This document shows, one piece after another, positions 38,646-48,388 of a stretch of DNA of 64,000 bases. The DNA is taken from positions 25,086 through 89,085 of the forward strand of contig CAILXF010000024.1 in assembly GCA_903838125.1 (NCBI GenBank). Direction: 5' to 3'. The translations under genes were made by a program, and so were the position numbers. The stretch comes from an uncultured Pseudomonadota bacterium (GTDB lineage Bacteria > Pseudomonadota > Gammaproteobacteria > Burkholderiales > Methylophilaceae). The notes beneath the pieces were generated by a model. The model did not search any database. It was not told the DNA's origin and saw only the letters and a list, made by a program, of their open reading frames with translations. Positions within the stretch are counted from its first letter, which is position 1; every line of letters starts with the position of its first letter.

Positions 38646-38785
38646 ATTTTTTTATAATTAAAATCTTAAAAGGATTGGTATTTTATTTAAATCCGATTCA
38701 ATTTAATCGTTATCAGTGCTTACTAGCGCTGTAATTAAATGAAGATAGCGCTTCTGTAATCGTATTATCTAGTAAACTTGAAAGC

Positions 38786-40231
38786 ATGAAGCTTTTATAT
38801 GTTTTAGCCTTATTGTGCAGCTTGCAAGCTTGCCAGCAGAAGCCGCATCCATCAATGCCATCTATCGTCTTTGCTATTGCGCAGGCACCCCTCAATTTAG
38901 ATCCTCGTTATGCCACTGACGCAGGGTCGGAGCGCGTTAATCGCCTCTTATACCGTGCATTAATAGACTTTGATGCGCAATCTAAACCTATTGCCCAGTT
39001 AGCGAGTTGGCAAAAAGTCAGTATCACCCAATATAGATTTACGTTAATTAAATCCCCTGATCAGTTTCATAATGGCATGACGCTGACTGCGCACGATATC
39101 GCCGCGACCTATCAATCCATCATACAACTGAAAGACTCCGCGCACACTGCAGAATTTGCCAATATTGCACAAATAGTAGTGGTGGATAATCGCACCCTAG
39201 ATTTTTATCTACAAAAGCCGGATGCACAGTTTGTTGCCAAGTTAATTATCGGAATTTTACCAGCACCACTCATTGTTGCAGGCCATGATTTTTCACATGC
39301 GCCCGTGGGAAGTGGCCCACTCAAACTTGTGTCTTGGAATCATCAGTTAATATTAGAGCGCCGTTCTGATCAGCAACGCATCAGTTTGATTGAAGTGAAA
39401 GACCCAACAGTACGGGTGTTAAAGTTACTCCGCGGGGAGGTGGATTTGCTGCAAGGTGATTTGCAACCGGAGCTGGTTAGATACCTGCAAACCAAGCCGC
39501 AGTTAGTCATTAAAACTAGTGTCGGCAGTAATTTTTCATATCTTGGTTTTAACTGCGAGGATGCTCAACTCCAAAACCCTTTAGTGAGACGTGCAGTCGC
39601 TCACGCTATTGACCGCGCTGCGATTATTAAGCTTGCATTAGTGAGTGCTAGTCGAGAGGCTGCGGCTATTTTGCCACCTGAACATTACACCAATCAGGAT
39701 GCTGCCGCCTTAGTCTCTTATAACTACAATCCAGCGTTATCAAAGGAATTGCTGATAAAAGCTGGTGTTAAATTGCCATTAAAGCTGGTCTATAAAACTT
39801 CCACCGATGCGCAGAGGGTACGCCTTGCGACGATTATGCAAGCACAAATGGCTCCAGCAGGCATAGACTTGGAAATACGCAGTCTAGATTGGGGTACGTT
39901 TTTTGAAGATGTAAAACAAGGTCAGTTCCAGTTGTATGGACTGACTTGGGTAGGCATTAAAACCCCTGAGATTTATGCAAAGTCTTTTGCCACTAATAGC
40001 ATACCGCCTAATGGTTTTAATCGTGGACGTTATGCGGATAAGGCGCTAGATCAACTGTTGGCGAAAGAAGACTGGTCAGCAGTGACTGCACGTATTCATC
40101 AGCAATTACCCTATGTGCCGCTGTGGTATGAAGGTCAGTTTGCGGCTATGGCTAAAAATATTACACATTATTCTCCCAAGCCTGACGGTAACTGGGATGA
40201 TTTAGCTACAATAAGCAACTATGCACATTGA
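38786..40231 (+). CDS. Peptide-type ABC transporter substrate-binding lipoprotein
   Basis: 481 residues of the SBP family 5 (OppA/DppA). The signal peptide ends in LQAC, lipidating C16. The family start LNLDPRYATDAGSERVNRLL is followed by TLTAHDIAATYQSI and RRAVAHAIDRAAII, both typical of the peptide-binding family. It heads an operon with a YkuD enzyme, two permeases and nagZ, which suggests the cargo is muropeptide or murein-derived peptide. No ATPase gene is in the operon. Confidence 0.87.
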   Translation: MKLLYVLALLCSLQACQQKPHPSMPSIVFAIAQAPLNLDPRYATDAGSERVNRLLYRALIDFDAQSKPIAQLASWQKVSITQYRFTLIKSPDQFHNGMTLTAHDIAATYQSIIQLKDSAHTAEFANIAQIVVVDNRTLDFYLQKPDAQFVAKLIIGILPAPLIVAGHDFSHAPVGSGPLKLVSWNHQLILERRSDQQRISLIEVKDPTVRVLKLLRGEVDLLQGDLQPELVRYLQTKPQLVIKTSVGSNFSYLGFNCEDAQLQNPLVRRAVAHAIDRAAIIKLALVSASREAAAILPPEHYTNQDAAALVSYNYNPALSKELLIKAGVKLPLKLVYKTSTDAQRVRLATIMQAQMAPAGIDLEIRSLDWGTFFEDVKQGQFQLYGLTWVGIKTPEIYAKSFATNSIPPNGFNRGRYADKALDQLLAKEDWSAVTARIHQQLPYVPLWYEGQFAAMAKNITHYSPKPDGNWDDLATISNYAH

Positions 40232-40703
40232 AATCTCTATTCCGCTGCAAATGCTAAATCTATTTGATATAGATGGGGTGCTAGTCGCTAGCTACAAAGT
40301 TTCCACTGCGGCGAAGGGTGCGGGTTGTATAAAAAATAGCGAATGTACACCGACGGGTCAACATATTATTCGCGCTAAGATAGGGGCTGCCGAAAAATTA
40401 AATGCTGTGTATGTCGGGCGTAGAGCGACTGGTGAAATATGCACACCAGAATTGATGGCTACTCACCCTAATCGTGACTGGATTTTGACTCGAATATTAT
40501 GGCTATCAGGCACGGAAATTGGCCAAAATAGATTGGGTCAAGTGGATACCATGCAACGTTATATTTATATCCACGGCACACCTGACAGTACCGTCATGGG
40601 TAAGATCGGCTCGCATGGTTGTATTCGTATGCGCAACGCTGATGTTGTTGCATTATTTGATTTAGTTCAAGTAGGCACCTCAGTGAATATCAGTAATGAT
40701 TAA
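40221..40703 (+). CDS. Cytoplasmic YkuD-domain protein (possible L,D-carboxypeptidase, ElsL/LdcV-like)
   Basis: 160 residues made up entirely of a YkuD catalytic domain. The active site is YIHGTPDSTVMGKIGSHGCI with H118, H132 and catalytic C134, and R136 after it. There is no signal peptide, and an in-frame stop at 40212-40214, three codons before the ATG, rules out a hidden one, so the protein should be cytoplasmic. Cytoplasmic YkuD proteins such as ElsL of Acinetobacter are L,D-carboxypeptidases that trim tetrapeptides during murein recycling. It overlaps the binding-protein gene by 11 bases and the permease gene by 8. nagZ in the same operon fits this role. Confidence 0.82.
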   Translation: MHIEISIPLQMLNLFDIDGVLVASYKVSTAAKGAGCIKNSECTPTGQHIIRAKIGAAEKLNAVYVGRRATGEICTPELMATHPNRDWILTRILWLSGTEIGQNRLGQVDTMQRYIYIHGTPDSTVMGKIGSHGCIRMRNADVVALFDLVQVGTSVNISND

Positions 40704-41601
40704 GCGTTTAAGCGGTTTATTTATCGTCATTTTTGGCGTTTTACTCCTTACATTTTTATTGATTCATGTGGTGCCGGGTGATCCAGTCGAGGTCATGTTA
40801 GGCGATTCTGCAACGCAGGCAGACCGCTCGCAATTGCGAATCGAGCTAGGGCTTGAACGGCCTCTGGCACAGCAGTTTTCAATTTACCTCACTAAGATTG
40901 CCCAAGGCGATTTCGGGCAGTCTATCCATACTAAAACCCCTATTGCCAATCTAATTAAAACGCGTTATCCAGCGACCTTAAAGCTTGCCACATTAGCCTT
41001 GCTGATTGGTTTGACTATAGGGGTGCCGCTAGGTATTTATGCAGCCCTGAAAGCGGGGCAATGGCAGGACTTGGTCGTGACTTTGGTCTCGGTACGCCTG
41101 TCAGCAATGCCAGCATTCTGGCTTGGCCCCATATTAATGCTAGTGTTTGCTGTGTATTTTGGCTGGTTTCCAGTGAGTGGAATGGAGTCTAACGCCTCAA
41201 TTATTTTACCTGCGTTAACGCTGGGGTTGGGTTTAAGTGCAATTCTAACGCGCATGACCCGCACTAGTTTGCTTGAAGTGCTAAATGACGACTATATCCG
41301 AACTGCACGAGCCAAAGGCTTAAGTGAATCAACCGTTATTTTACGTCACGCATTACGTGCGGCTTTATTACCTATTATCACGATCGTTGGTTTGCAAATG
41401 GGCAGCCTGTTAGCAGGCACCGTGATTACTGAAACTATATTTAGCTGGGATGGCATTGGGCGTTTGTTGGTGGAAAGTATAGAAAAACGCGACTATCCTG
41501 TTACGCAAGCTTGTGTGCTAGTAGTGGCGCTCAGTTACGTGTTGGTGAATCAGGTGACTGATTTAGTCTATCGTTTGGCAGATCCGCGAGTTAAGGGCTA
41601 G
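40696..41601 (+). CDS. Peptide-type ABC transporter permease (OppB/DppB family)
   Basis: 301 residues, six helices. LLIHVVPGDPVEVMLGD near 22-38 and the RTARAKGLSESTVILRHALR EAA-loop are the OppB/DppB marks. It overlaps the upstream YkuD gene by eight bases, so translation is coupled. It partners with the OppC-type permease 31 bases downstream. Cargo is inferred to be murein-derived from the operon. Confidence 0.92.
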   Translation: MIKRLSGLFIVIFGVLLLTFLLIHVVPGDPVEVMLGDSATQADRSQLRIELGLERPLAQQFSIYLTKIAQGDFGQSIHTKTPIANLIKTRYPATLKLATLALLIGLTIGVPLGIYAALKAGQWQDLVVTLVSVRLSAMPAFWLGPILMLVFAVYFGWFPVSGMESNASIILPALTLGLGLSAILTRMTRTSLLEVLNDDYIRTARAKGLSESTVILRHALRAALLPIITIVGLQMGSLLAGTVITETIFSWDGIGRLLVESIEKRDYPVTQACVLVVALSYVLVNQVTDLVYRLADPRVKG

Positions 41602-41632
41602 CAGAAGAGCTCGCTTTGGAAGATTAAAGTTT

Positions 41633-42427
41633 ATGAAATTTTTTGTAGTTTTTATATTGCTATTTTGGCTAGTAGCCGTTGTGCTAGGGAGAGTCTTGCA
41701 CCTAAACCCAGATTTCATCGACCTGCATGCCATTCTAAGGGCTCCTAGTGCGCATTATTGGTTGGGTGCAGACGATTTAGGCCGCAACTTATTAGCGCGG
41801 TTATTGCGCGGTGTAGAGGTTTCTTTTCTGGTTGCAATTACGGTGACTACCGTTACGATGTGTATAGGCGTTTTGGTTGGTGTGATTGCTGGCTTTTATG
41901 GCGGTAAAGTGGATCGTTTCTTGATGCAAATTACTGATATTTTCTTGGCTTTTCCTGGTATCTTATTGGCGATTGCTTTTGCTGCAGTTTTGGGGCCTGG
42001 TATCATCAATTTAATGATTGCGTTGTGCTTAACTGGTTGGGTCAGCTATGCAAGGTTAACCCGAGGTCAAACGTTGAGTTTACGCAACCGTCAGCATGTG
42101 CAGGCATCCGAGTCCTTGGGAGCAAAGGCGCCGCGATTAATTGCGTACCACATACTACCCTTGCTGACTTCTGTTTTGGTGGTGGAAGCTACCTACAGTA
42201 TTGCTAGCGTAATCATTGCTGAGGCTAGCTTGTCGTTTCTCGGTTTGGGCATACAAGCACCCAATGCTTCTTGGGGTGCTATGCTTCGGGATGGAGTGCG
42301 TTATATGCTAGTAGCGCCACATTATGTGTTGGTGGTTGGATTCAGCTTGATGAGTTTGATTTTAGCTATTAATCTAGGTGGTGATTATCTTCGCGCCGCG
42401 CTCAATGTTCAGGCTGAAGCAGCATAG
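41633..42427 (+). CDS. Peptide-type ABC transporter permease (OppC/DppC family)
   Basis: 264 residues. HYWLGADDLGRNLLARLLRG is the OppC/DppC start, and ASESLGAKAPRLIAYHILP is the EAA loop that contacts the ATPases. The usual N-terminal extension before the first helix is short. OppD/OppF-type ATPases are missing from the operon; they must come from elsewhere in the genome. Confidence 0.92.
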   Translation: MKFFVVFILLFWLVAVVLGRVLHLNPDFIDLHAILRAPSAHYWLGADDLGRNLLARLLRGVEVSFLVAITVTTVTMCIGVLVGVIAGFYGGKVDRFLMQITDIFLAFPGILLAIAFAAVLGPGIINLMIALCLTGWVSYARLTRGQTLSLRNRQHVQASESLGAKAPRLIAYHILPLLTSVLVVEATYSIASVIIAEASLSFLGLGIQAPNASWGAMLRDGVRYMLVAPHYVLVVGFSLMSLILAINLGGDYLRAALNVQAEAA

Positions 42428-42464
42428 GTCATCAGCGCACCATTAATCAATAAAAAAGGCTCAC

Positions 42465-43511
42465 ATGACATTAGGTCCGATTATGTTAGATGTCGTCGGT
42501 ACGGAATTGACCGCGGACGATATCCGTCGAATTCAGCATCCATTGGTAGGCGGTGTGATTTTATTTAAACGCAACTACACCACTAACGCTCAGTTGAAGG
42601 CGCTTACTGCCAGTATCCATCAAATCAGGCAACCTCCGTTGTTGATTGCGGTCGACCATGAAGGTGGTCGTGTGCAGCGATTTAGAGATGGATTTACTAA
42701 AATTCCTCCAATGCGTGAGTTTGGGAAAATTTGGGATCAAAACCCGAAGCATGCCAAAGCTCTGGCGTTAGATGCTGGATGGATTCTGGCTGCAGAGTTG
42801 CGCGCCCATGGCGTAGACTTTAGCTTTACCCCAGTATTAGATATGGACTATGGCGATAGTCTAGTGATAGGTGACCGTGCTTTTCATTTAGATCCACGTG
42901 CTATTAGTGATTTGGCTTTTGCTTTAATGCAGGGTCTAAAAAAAGCGGGTATGGCGGCCGTGGGTAAGCATTTTCCAGGACATGGTTTTGTCGTGGCAGA
43001 TTCACACGTGAGTATGCCGGTGGATGAGCGTGAGTTTGATCAAATTGCACAACATGATATGCAGCCATTTAGAATGTTAATTGATGATGGCATTCCTGCA
43101 ATCATGCCCGCACATGTGATTTATCCGAAAGTGGATGATAAGCCTGCTGGATTTTCAGCCCGATGGTTGCAGAAGATCCTGAGAGAGCGTCTGGGCTTTA
43201 ACGGTGCGATATTCAGTGATGATTTAAGCATGGAAGCGGCTAGTGTAGGCGGTGATGTCACCACTCGTGCCTTAGCTGCGCTTAATGCAGGTTGTGATAT
43301 GGTGTTGCTCTGCAACCAACCCGCAATGGCAGACGAATTGCTAGCAAACCTTCAATGGACCATTTCGGCGCAAAGTTTAAGTCGTTTGGCGCGTATGCAT
43401 GGGCACAAACATCCGCCAAGTTTAGATGCCTTGCATGAAGATGCCGATTTTGTGCATGCAGTTCATCAATTAGCAAAAGTTGGCTTAAGCGAAGGTGAAT
43501 TGTTTGGTTAA
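42465..43511 (+). CDS. nagZ: NagZ, beta-N-acetylhexosaminidase
   Basis: 348 residues of glycoside hydrolase family 3. The hallmark KHFPGHG (168-174) is followed by DSHVSMP, and the catalytic aspartate sits in FSDDLSM (D252). It is cytoplasmic, without a signal peptide, and removes GlcNAc from GlcNAc-anhydroMurNAc muropeptides in cell-wall recycling. Placement after a peptide importer and a cytoplasmic YkuD enzyme makes a coherent recycling operon. Confidence 0.95.
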   Translation: MTLGPIMLDVVGTELTADDIRRIQHPLVGGVILFKRNYTTNAQLKALTASIHQIRQPPLLIAVDHEGGRVQRFRDGFTKIPPMREFGKIWDQNPKHAKALALDAGWILAAELRAHGVDFSFTPVLDMDYGDSLVIGDRAFHLDPRAISDLAFALMQGLKKAGMAAVGKHFPGHGFVVADSHVSMPVDEREFDQIAQHDMQPFRMLIDDGIPAIMPAHVIYPKVDDKPAGFSARWLQKILRERLGFNGAIFSDDLSMEAASVGGDVTTRALAALNAGCDMVLLCNQPAMADELLANLQWTISAQSLSRLARMHGHKHPPSLDALHEDADFVHAVHQLAKVGLSEGELFG

Positions 43512-43622
43512 GCGACAAAATATTTAATTCGTAACAATTTACCACTTGAAACTTACGCCCTTAGTCGCTATCTTATGTAATGCAAGTGTTTTAGTTTTTT
43601 TAATACTTTAAGGAATTAAACG

Positions 43623-44312
43623 ATGTTTGATAACACCCCAGTACTAGGTCGTTCGGAATCCGCGCAGGAAGTCACCAATAAGGTCTTGCGCAACACTTAT
43701 GCGCTGTTAGGTCTTTCACTAATCCCTACCGTGCTCGGTGCGTTTATTGCCATTAACATGAGTTTTTCTTTTGCACAGCAGCATCCATTTATTTTTGCGA
43801 TTGGTGCTATGGCAGTGTTGTTCGGAATGTTTTCAGCTATTGAAGCAAATCGTAACAGTAGCGTAGGTGTGTTTTTATTGCTGGCCCTGACGTTCTTGTT
43901 AGGCTTAATGCTTGGTCCAATTCTGCAACATGCTTTGCATTTACGTAATGGCGGGCAAATTGTTGGTTTGGCAGCAGGTGGAACTGGCATTATTCTTTTA
44001 ACCCTAGCCAGTATTGCCACTACTACTAAAAGAGATTTTAGCTTTATGGGTAAATTCTTGATGGTGGGTATTATTCTGATGATTGTGGCTTCAATGGCAA
44101 ATATATTCTTACAAATTCCAGCCATGACCTTAGCGATGTCTGCTATTGGCGTGCTCTTATTTTCTGGATTTATTTTGTATGATGTCAGCCGAATTGTGAA
44201 TGGTGGTGAGACTAATTATGTAATGGCTACATTAAGCCTATACATGAGCATTTACAATCTGTTCACTAGCTTATTGCAGTTGTTGATGGGTACTATGGGT
44301 AGTAACGATTAA
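43623..44312 (+). CDS. Bax inhibitor-1 family membrane protein (YccA-like)
   Basis: 229 residues with about seven membrane helices. LRNTYALLGLSLIPTVLGAF near the start and the C-terminal FILYDVSRIVNGGETNYVMA are family hallmarks (the aspartates of the latter form the proton/Ca2+ gate in BsYetJ). In E. coli YccA modulates FtsH proteolysis. It is preceded by AAGGAATTAAACG before the ATG and followed by a strong terminator, so it is monocistronic. Confidence 0.9.
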   Translation: MFDNTPVLGRSESAQEVTNKVLRNTYALLGLSLIPTVLGAFIAINMSFSFAQQHPFIFAIGAMAVLFGMFSAIEANRNSSVGVFLLLALTFLLGLMLGPILQHALHLRNGGQIVGLAAGGTGIILLTLASIATTTKRDFSFMGKFLMVGIILMIVASMANIFLQIPAMTLAMSAIGVLLFSGFILYDVSRIVNGGETNYVMATLSLYMSIYNLFTSLLQLLMGTMGSND

Positions 44313-44382
44313 GCCTTGAAAATTTAGCCCCATTGTTAGATGGGTATGGCATAAATTTTATCCAAGATAAAAAAATGTCACG

Positions 44383-44412
44383 AAGGGCTGGGGTAAACCC
44401 CAGCCCTTTTTC
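44383..44412 (+). terminator. Intrinsic terminator of the BI-1 gene
   Basis: Perfect 11-bp stem (44383-44393 with 44398-44408), tetraloop TAAA, followed by a T-run. The A-run on the other side is weaker, so mainly a plus-strand terminator. Confidence 0.92.
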
Positions 44413-44462
44413 TTGTGGATGTCTGCTTAGAAGCTAACAGACTATTGGTAATGCTGACCTAT

Positions 44463-44702
44463 TTAATAAACACACTCGTCTATCATAAGCTCTGCAGCAA
44501 GCCAGTCTTCGTCTTCATGACCAACGGCAAAACTTCTTTTCTCTGCTAACAAGTATGCACTAATGGCAATTAATTTTCTTCGCTCATTTTCAGGTATTCT
44601 GCAAATAGAGTGACTCGCTTTTCTGCATAAATTTAACTCAACCACAATGCCAGCAGTATCAACACTTTCCTCAGCACGATCTAGACTTTGTAGGTTATTC
44701 AT
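44463..44702 (-). CDS. DUF2934-like protein (copy 3)
   Basis: 79 residues from the ATG at 44700-44702; AGGAG lies six bases ahead. The C-terminal half reads ERRKLIAISAYLLAEKRSF, then EDEDWLAAELMID, the DUF2934 pattern (AY, AE-R-F, DWLAAE). The N-terminal half is short and acidic, without the basic tail of copy 2. Function unknown. A perfect palindromic FNR box lies about 51 bases upstream. It has no operon partner, being isolated between a terminator and an empty region. Confidence 0.8.
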   Translation of the reverse strand: MNNLQSLDRAEESVDTAGIVVELNLCRKASHSICRIPENERRKLIAISAYLLAEKRSFAVGHEDEDWLAAELMIDECVY

Positions 44703-45037
44703 CATCAACTCCTCTAAAGAAATTGCAGTTTGCGCTTATGAATTCCTAGCATGTTGATATGTATCAATTTTGGCTCAAATGATTTCATTTGGTTAATTAG
44801 TCGTTAGCACTTAGTAAGCGATGCAAATTAAATCCCCTTATTGTGGTAAAGAGAATTACTTTCAGATTCAGAAAATAGATGCCACACACACATGTTCGGT
44901 GTTTGTAAGTGAAATTTGTTATCTGCACCAATAGTACTGAATCAATTTAATGTCGAGGATGTGCTGGTGCAGATGCTTGCTGGTAGTTGCATTTAAGTCG
45001 CTGGCATAAATATTATTTTTGAATTGACGTGCAATAG
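44703..45037. other. Intergenic region with one FNR box
   Basis: About 335 bases between the DUF2934-like gene and the methyltransferase gene downstream end. Beyond the FNR box at 44754-44767 I see no reading frame with a ribosome binding site; short frames near 44950 look fortuitous. Confidence 0.55.
44754..44767. promoter_or_regulatory. FNR/ANR box upstream of DUF2934-like copy 3
   Basis: TTGATATGTATCAA, a full consensus match located about 51 bases before the start of the 44463-44702 gene. Confidence 0.82.
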
Positions 45038-45622
45038 TTATTTTGATGCAATGGCTTGAACAACCGCACCAAGACCCGTGTGATAAATCCCTTCTACTAT
45101 ATCCCGCTCAAGCTCAATCAGATGTTTAAATTTCAAGCCAATTAGTTCGTGACTTAACGATTCTTTAGTGGTCATTAAATCCACCGATTTCCCGCCGCCT
45201 GTATCATGCTTTAACTGGTCTGGGGTATAGGCCTCAATAAGGTATACACCATTTGTTTTTAGTCCAGCAACTACCTTTTTATGCAATTCTTTTCTTAGTG
45301 CAGAAGGCAATGGGCAGAAAATAGAAACAATGCCATCCCATTGGTGATCGCCTAGATCAAAGTCAGCTAAGTCAGCCTTAATTAATTTAATAGAAACCTC
45401 ATTCTCTTCAGCCAATTTTCGCGCCTTCTCTAATCCGATCTGAGAGGAATCTACGGCAGTGACAACATAGCCTTGTTTCGCTAAAAAGACAGCATTCCTA
45501 CCTTCACCTTCGGCCAAACTAAGCACTTTACCTTTTGGAATAAGTTTGTAATTTTCCTCCAAAAATTGGTTTGGATTCTTGCCATATGCATACGCTTCTG
45601 CACGATATCTTTCATCCCACAT
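45038..45622 (-). CDS. Class I SAM-dependent methyltransferase (TehB/UbiG-like)
   Basis: 194 residues from the ATG at 45620-45622 (a GTG one codon earlier is also in frame; AAGGGG precedes both). MWDERYRAEAYAYGKNPNQF is the typical start of this small methyltransferase group, and motif I is VLSLAEGEGRNAVFLAKQG (about 34-52), with the acidic AVDSS strand end after it. Substrate unknown; TehB-type tellurite or selenite methylation is possible from the start motif only. It lies 45 bases after tadA. Confidence 0.8.
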   Translation of the reverse strand: MWDERYRAEAYAYGKNPNQFLEENYKLIPKGKVLSLAEGEGRNAVFLAKQGYVVTAVDSSQIGLEKARKLAEENEVSIKLIKADLADFDLGDHQWDGIVSIFCPLPSALRKELHKKVVAGLKTNGVYLIEAYTPDQLKHDTGGGKSVDLMTTKESLSHELIGLKFKHLIELERDIVEGIYHTGLGAVVQAIASK

Positions 45623-45667
45623 CACTTTCCCCTTTTATATCTTTCGACACTGCTAGTTTTTTTGGGG

Positions 45668-46465
<798 letters not shown>

Positions 46466-47188
46466 TTGAATGCTTCTAATTTACACATCCGACGGTCTGC
46501 TGAACGCGGTCATGCTAACCATGGTTGGTTAGATAGCTATCACTCATTTTCTTTCGCGAATTATTATGATCCAGCTCACATGGCGTATTCGGTATTACGT
46601 GTGATTAATGAGGATGTCATCGCCCCTAGCCAAGGTTTTGGTATGCACCCGCATAAAGATATGGAAATTATTACTTACATGCTGCAAGGCGATTTGCAAC
46701 ATAAGGATAGCTTAGGTAATGGCTCGGTGATTAGGGCGGGTGATGTGCAACGGATGACTGCAGGCACTGGCATAGTTCATAGTGAATTTAATGCTTCGAA
46801 TTCGCAAAGCGCACATTTGCTGCAAATTTGGATTTTGCCTGAGCGTGTTAGCTTAGCGCCATCTTATGAGGAGCAACACTTTACATTGGCGCAAAAACAA
46901 GATAACTGGTGCTTAATTGCTTCAGCAGATGGTCGTGATCAATCATTGTTAGTGCATCAGGATATAGCACTATATGCCTCGATTTTGAGTGCTGGTAACA
47001 ATCTTACTTACCTCTTGCAAGCCAATCGTAGCGCCTATATCCAAGTGGCTAGTGGTGCACTCGAAATTAACGGACAGCAATTATTAACAGGTGATGCTTT
47101 GATGGTTGATGCAGGCTCCCTTGACAATTCAGTCATACTAAAAGCTGGCACACAAACTGAATTACTATTATTTGATTTACCCGCGTAG
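46466..47188 (+). CDS. Pirin family protein (YhhW-like)
   Basis: 240 residues, starting at TTG (46466) with AAAGG eight bases ahead; the ATG at 46450 runs into a stop after five codons. Metal-site pattern GMHPHKDMEIITYMLQG (about 60-76) supplies two histidines and the glutamate, and HSEFNASNSQSAHLLQIWI follows. Bicupin pirins such as YhhW have quercetinase activity in vitro; the physiological role is uncertain. Followed by an ene-reductase and a nitroreductase, which suggests an electrophile-response cluster. Confidence 0.9.
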   Translation: MNASNLHIRRSAERGHANHGWLDSYHSFSFANYYDPAHMAYSVLRVINEDVIAPSQGFGMHPHKDMEIITYMLQGDLQHKDSLGNGSVIRAGDVQRMTAGTGIVHSEFNASNSQSAHLLQIWILPERVSLAPSYEEQHFTLAQKQDNWCLIASADGRDQSLLVHQDIALYASILSAGNNLTYLLQANRSAYIQVASGALEINGQQLLTGDALMVDAGSLDNSVILKAGTQTELLLFDLPA

Positions 47189-47307
47189 GCTTGCCAGAAA
47201 TTGTGATTGGTAGTTTTGATTGAACGTGCAAAATTACCTTAAGAGTGACCTATTAAGTAAGTCTGTAATTAAACTGAATTTTAAAATTAGATAAACTGGA
47301 GCATGGA

Positions 47308-48387
47308 ATGAGTACAACATTAGATTTATTTAGTCCGGTTAATTTGGGCGCTATCGCGCTTAAAAACCGCATGGTGATGGCACCGCTTACTAGAAATAGG
47401 GCCGGTGAGGGTGGTGTTCCTCAACCCCTCAATGTTACCTACTATGAGCAACGTGCAACGGCAGGTTTGATCATTACCGAAGCTACACCAATCTCTGCTA
47501 TGGCGCATGGCTACCCAGCATTGCCCGGTATTTATACGGATGCTCAGATTGCAGGCTGGAAAAAAATTACGGATGCAGTGCATGCTAAGGGCGGAAAAAT
47601 AGTCATCCAGTTATGGCATGTCGGCAGGATTTCGCATCCTAGCTTATTACCTAATGGTGCGTTGCCAGTGGCACCCTCAGCGATTAAACCCGCAGGTCAA
47701 GCGTTTACTTACCAAGGCATGTTGGACTACGTTGAGCCGCGCGCACTAGAGTTGAGTGAGTTGCCGTCTCTCGTAGCCGATTACGTGCATGCAAGCCAAT
47801 GTGCTCTCAAAGCAGGCTTTGACGGAGTTGAAATTCACGCCGCCAATGGATATTTAATAGACCAATTTTTGCGTAATGGTAGCAATAAACGCACGGACAG
47901 TTATGGCGGTAGCATAGAGAATCGCACACGATTTTTACTAGAAGTAACTAAAGCCGTTGTGGATGCTATAGGTGCAGATAAAGTTGGCATGCGTTTGTCA
48001 CCAGTCAATCCATTCAATGATATGCAAGACAGCAACCCGCAGGCGTTGTTTAACCATGTGGCTTCTGCAGTGAGCGCTTTTAAATTGGCTTACTTGCACG
48101 TGATAGAGGGCGGAATGGGCGGGACCGCTGTAGATTTTAATTTTGATGAATTACGTAAACACTTTAAAGGCGCATATATCGCCAATCTTGCCTTTGATAA
48201 GGTGCGTGGCAATGCGGTGATTGCTAGCGGTCATGCAGATGCTATTGCATTTGGTGTACCATTTATCGCTAATCCTGATTTGGTTGAGCGTTTTAGAATT
48301 GATGCGCCGCTTAATACGCCAGATTCAAAATCATTTTACGGCGGCAATGAAAAAGGTTACACCGACTATCCATTTTTAGGTGCTTAA
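47308..48387 (+). CDS. Old yellow enzyme family ene-reductase (NemA-like)
   Basis: 359 residues. LFSPVNLGAIALKNRMVMAP, then RNRAGEG, HVGRISHPS, the catalytic HAANGYLIDQF motif (H and N contact substrate) and TDSYGGSIENRTRF are all classic NemA/OYE features. FMN-dependent NAD(P)H reduction of activated alkenes and nitro compounds. The nitroreductase gene starts one base after its stop, so they are co-transcribed. Confidence 0.93.
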   Translation: MSTTLDLFSPVNLGAIALKNRMVMAPLTRNRAGEGGVPQPLNVTYYEQRATAGLIITEATPISAMAHGYPALPGIYTDAQIAGWKKITDAVHAKGGKIVIQLWHVGRISHPSLLPNGALPVAPSAIKPAGQAFTYQGMLDYVEPRALELSELPSLVADYVHASQCALKAGFDGVEIHAANGYLIDQFLRNGSNKRTDSYGGSIENRTRFLLEVTKAVVDAIGADKVGMRLSPVNPFNDMQDSNPQALFNHVASAVSAFKLAYLHVIEGGMGGTAVDFNFDELRKHFKGAYIANLAFDKVRGNAVIASGHADAIAFGVPFIANPDLVERFRIDAPLNTPDSKSFYGGNEKGYTDYPFLGA

Positions 48388-48388
48388 A

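Noticed and set aside
43697-44125. 142-codon minus-strand frame opposite the BI-1 gene
   Set aside because: It is a shadow of a strongly recognised membrane protein gene; its sequence has no family pattern and no ribosome binding site.
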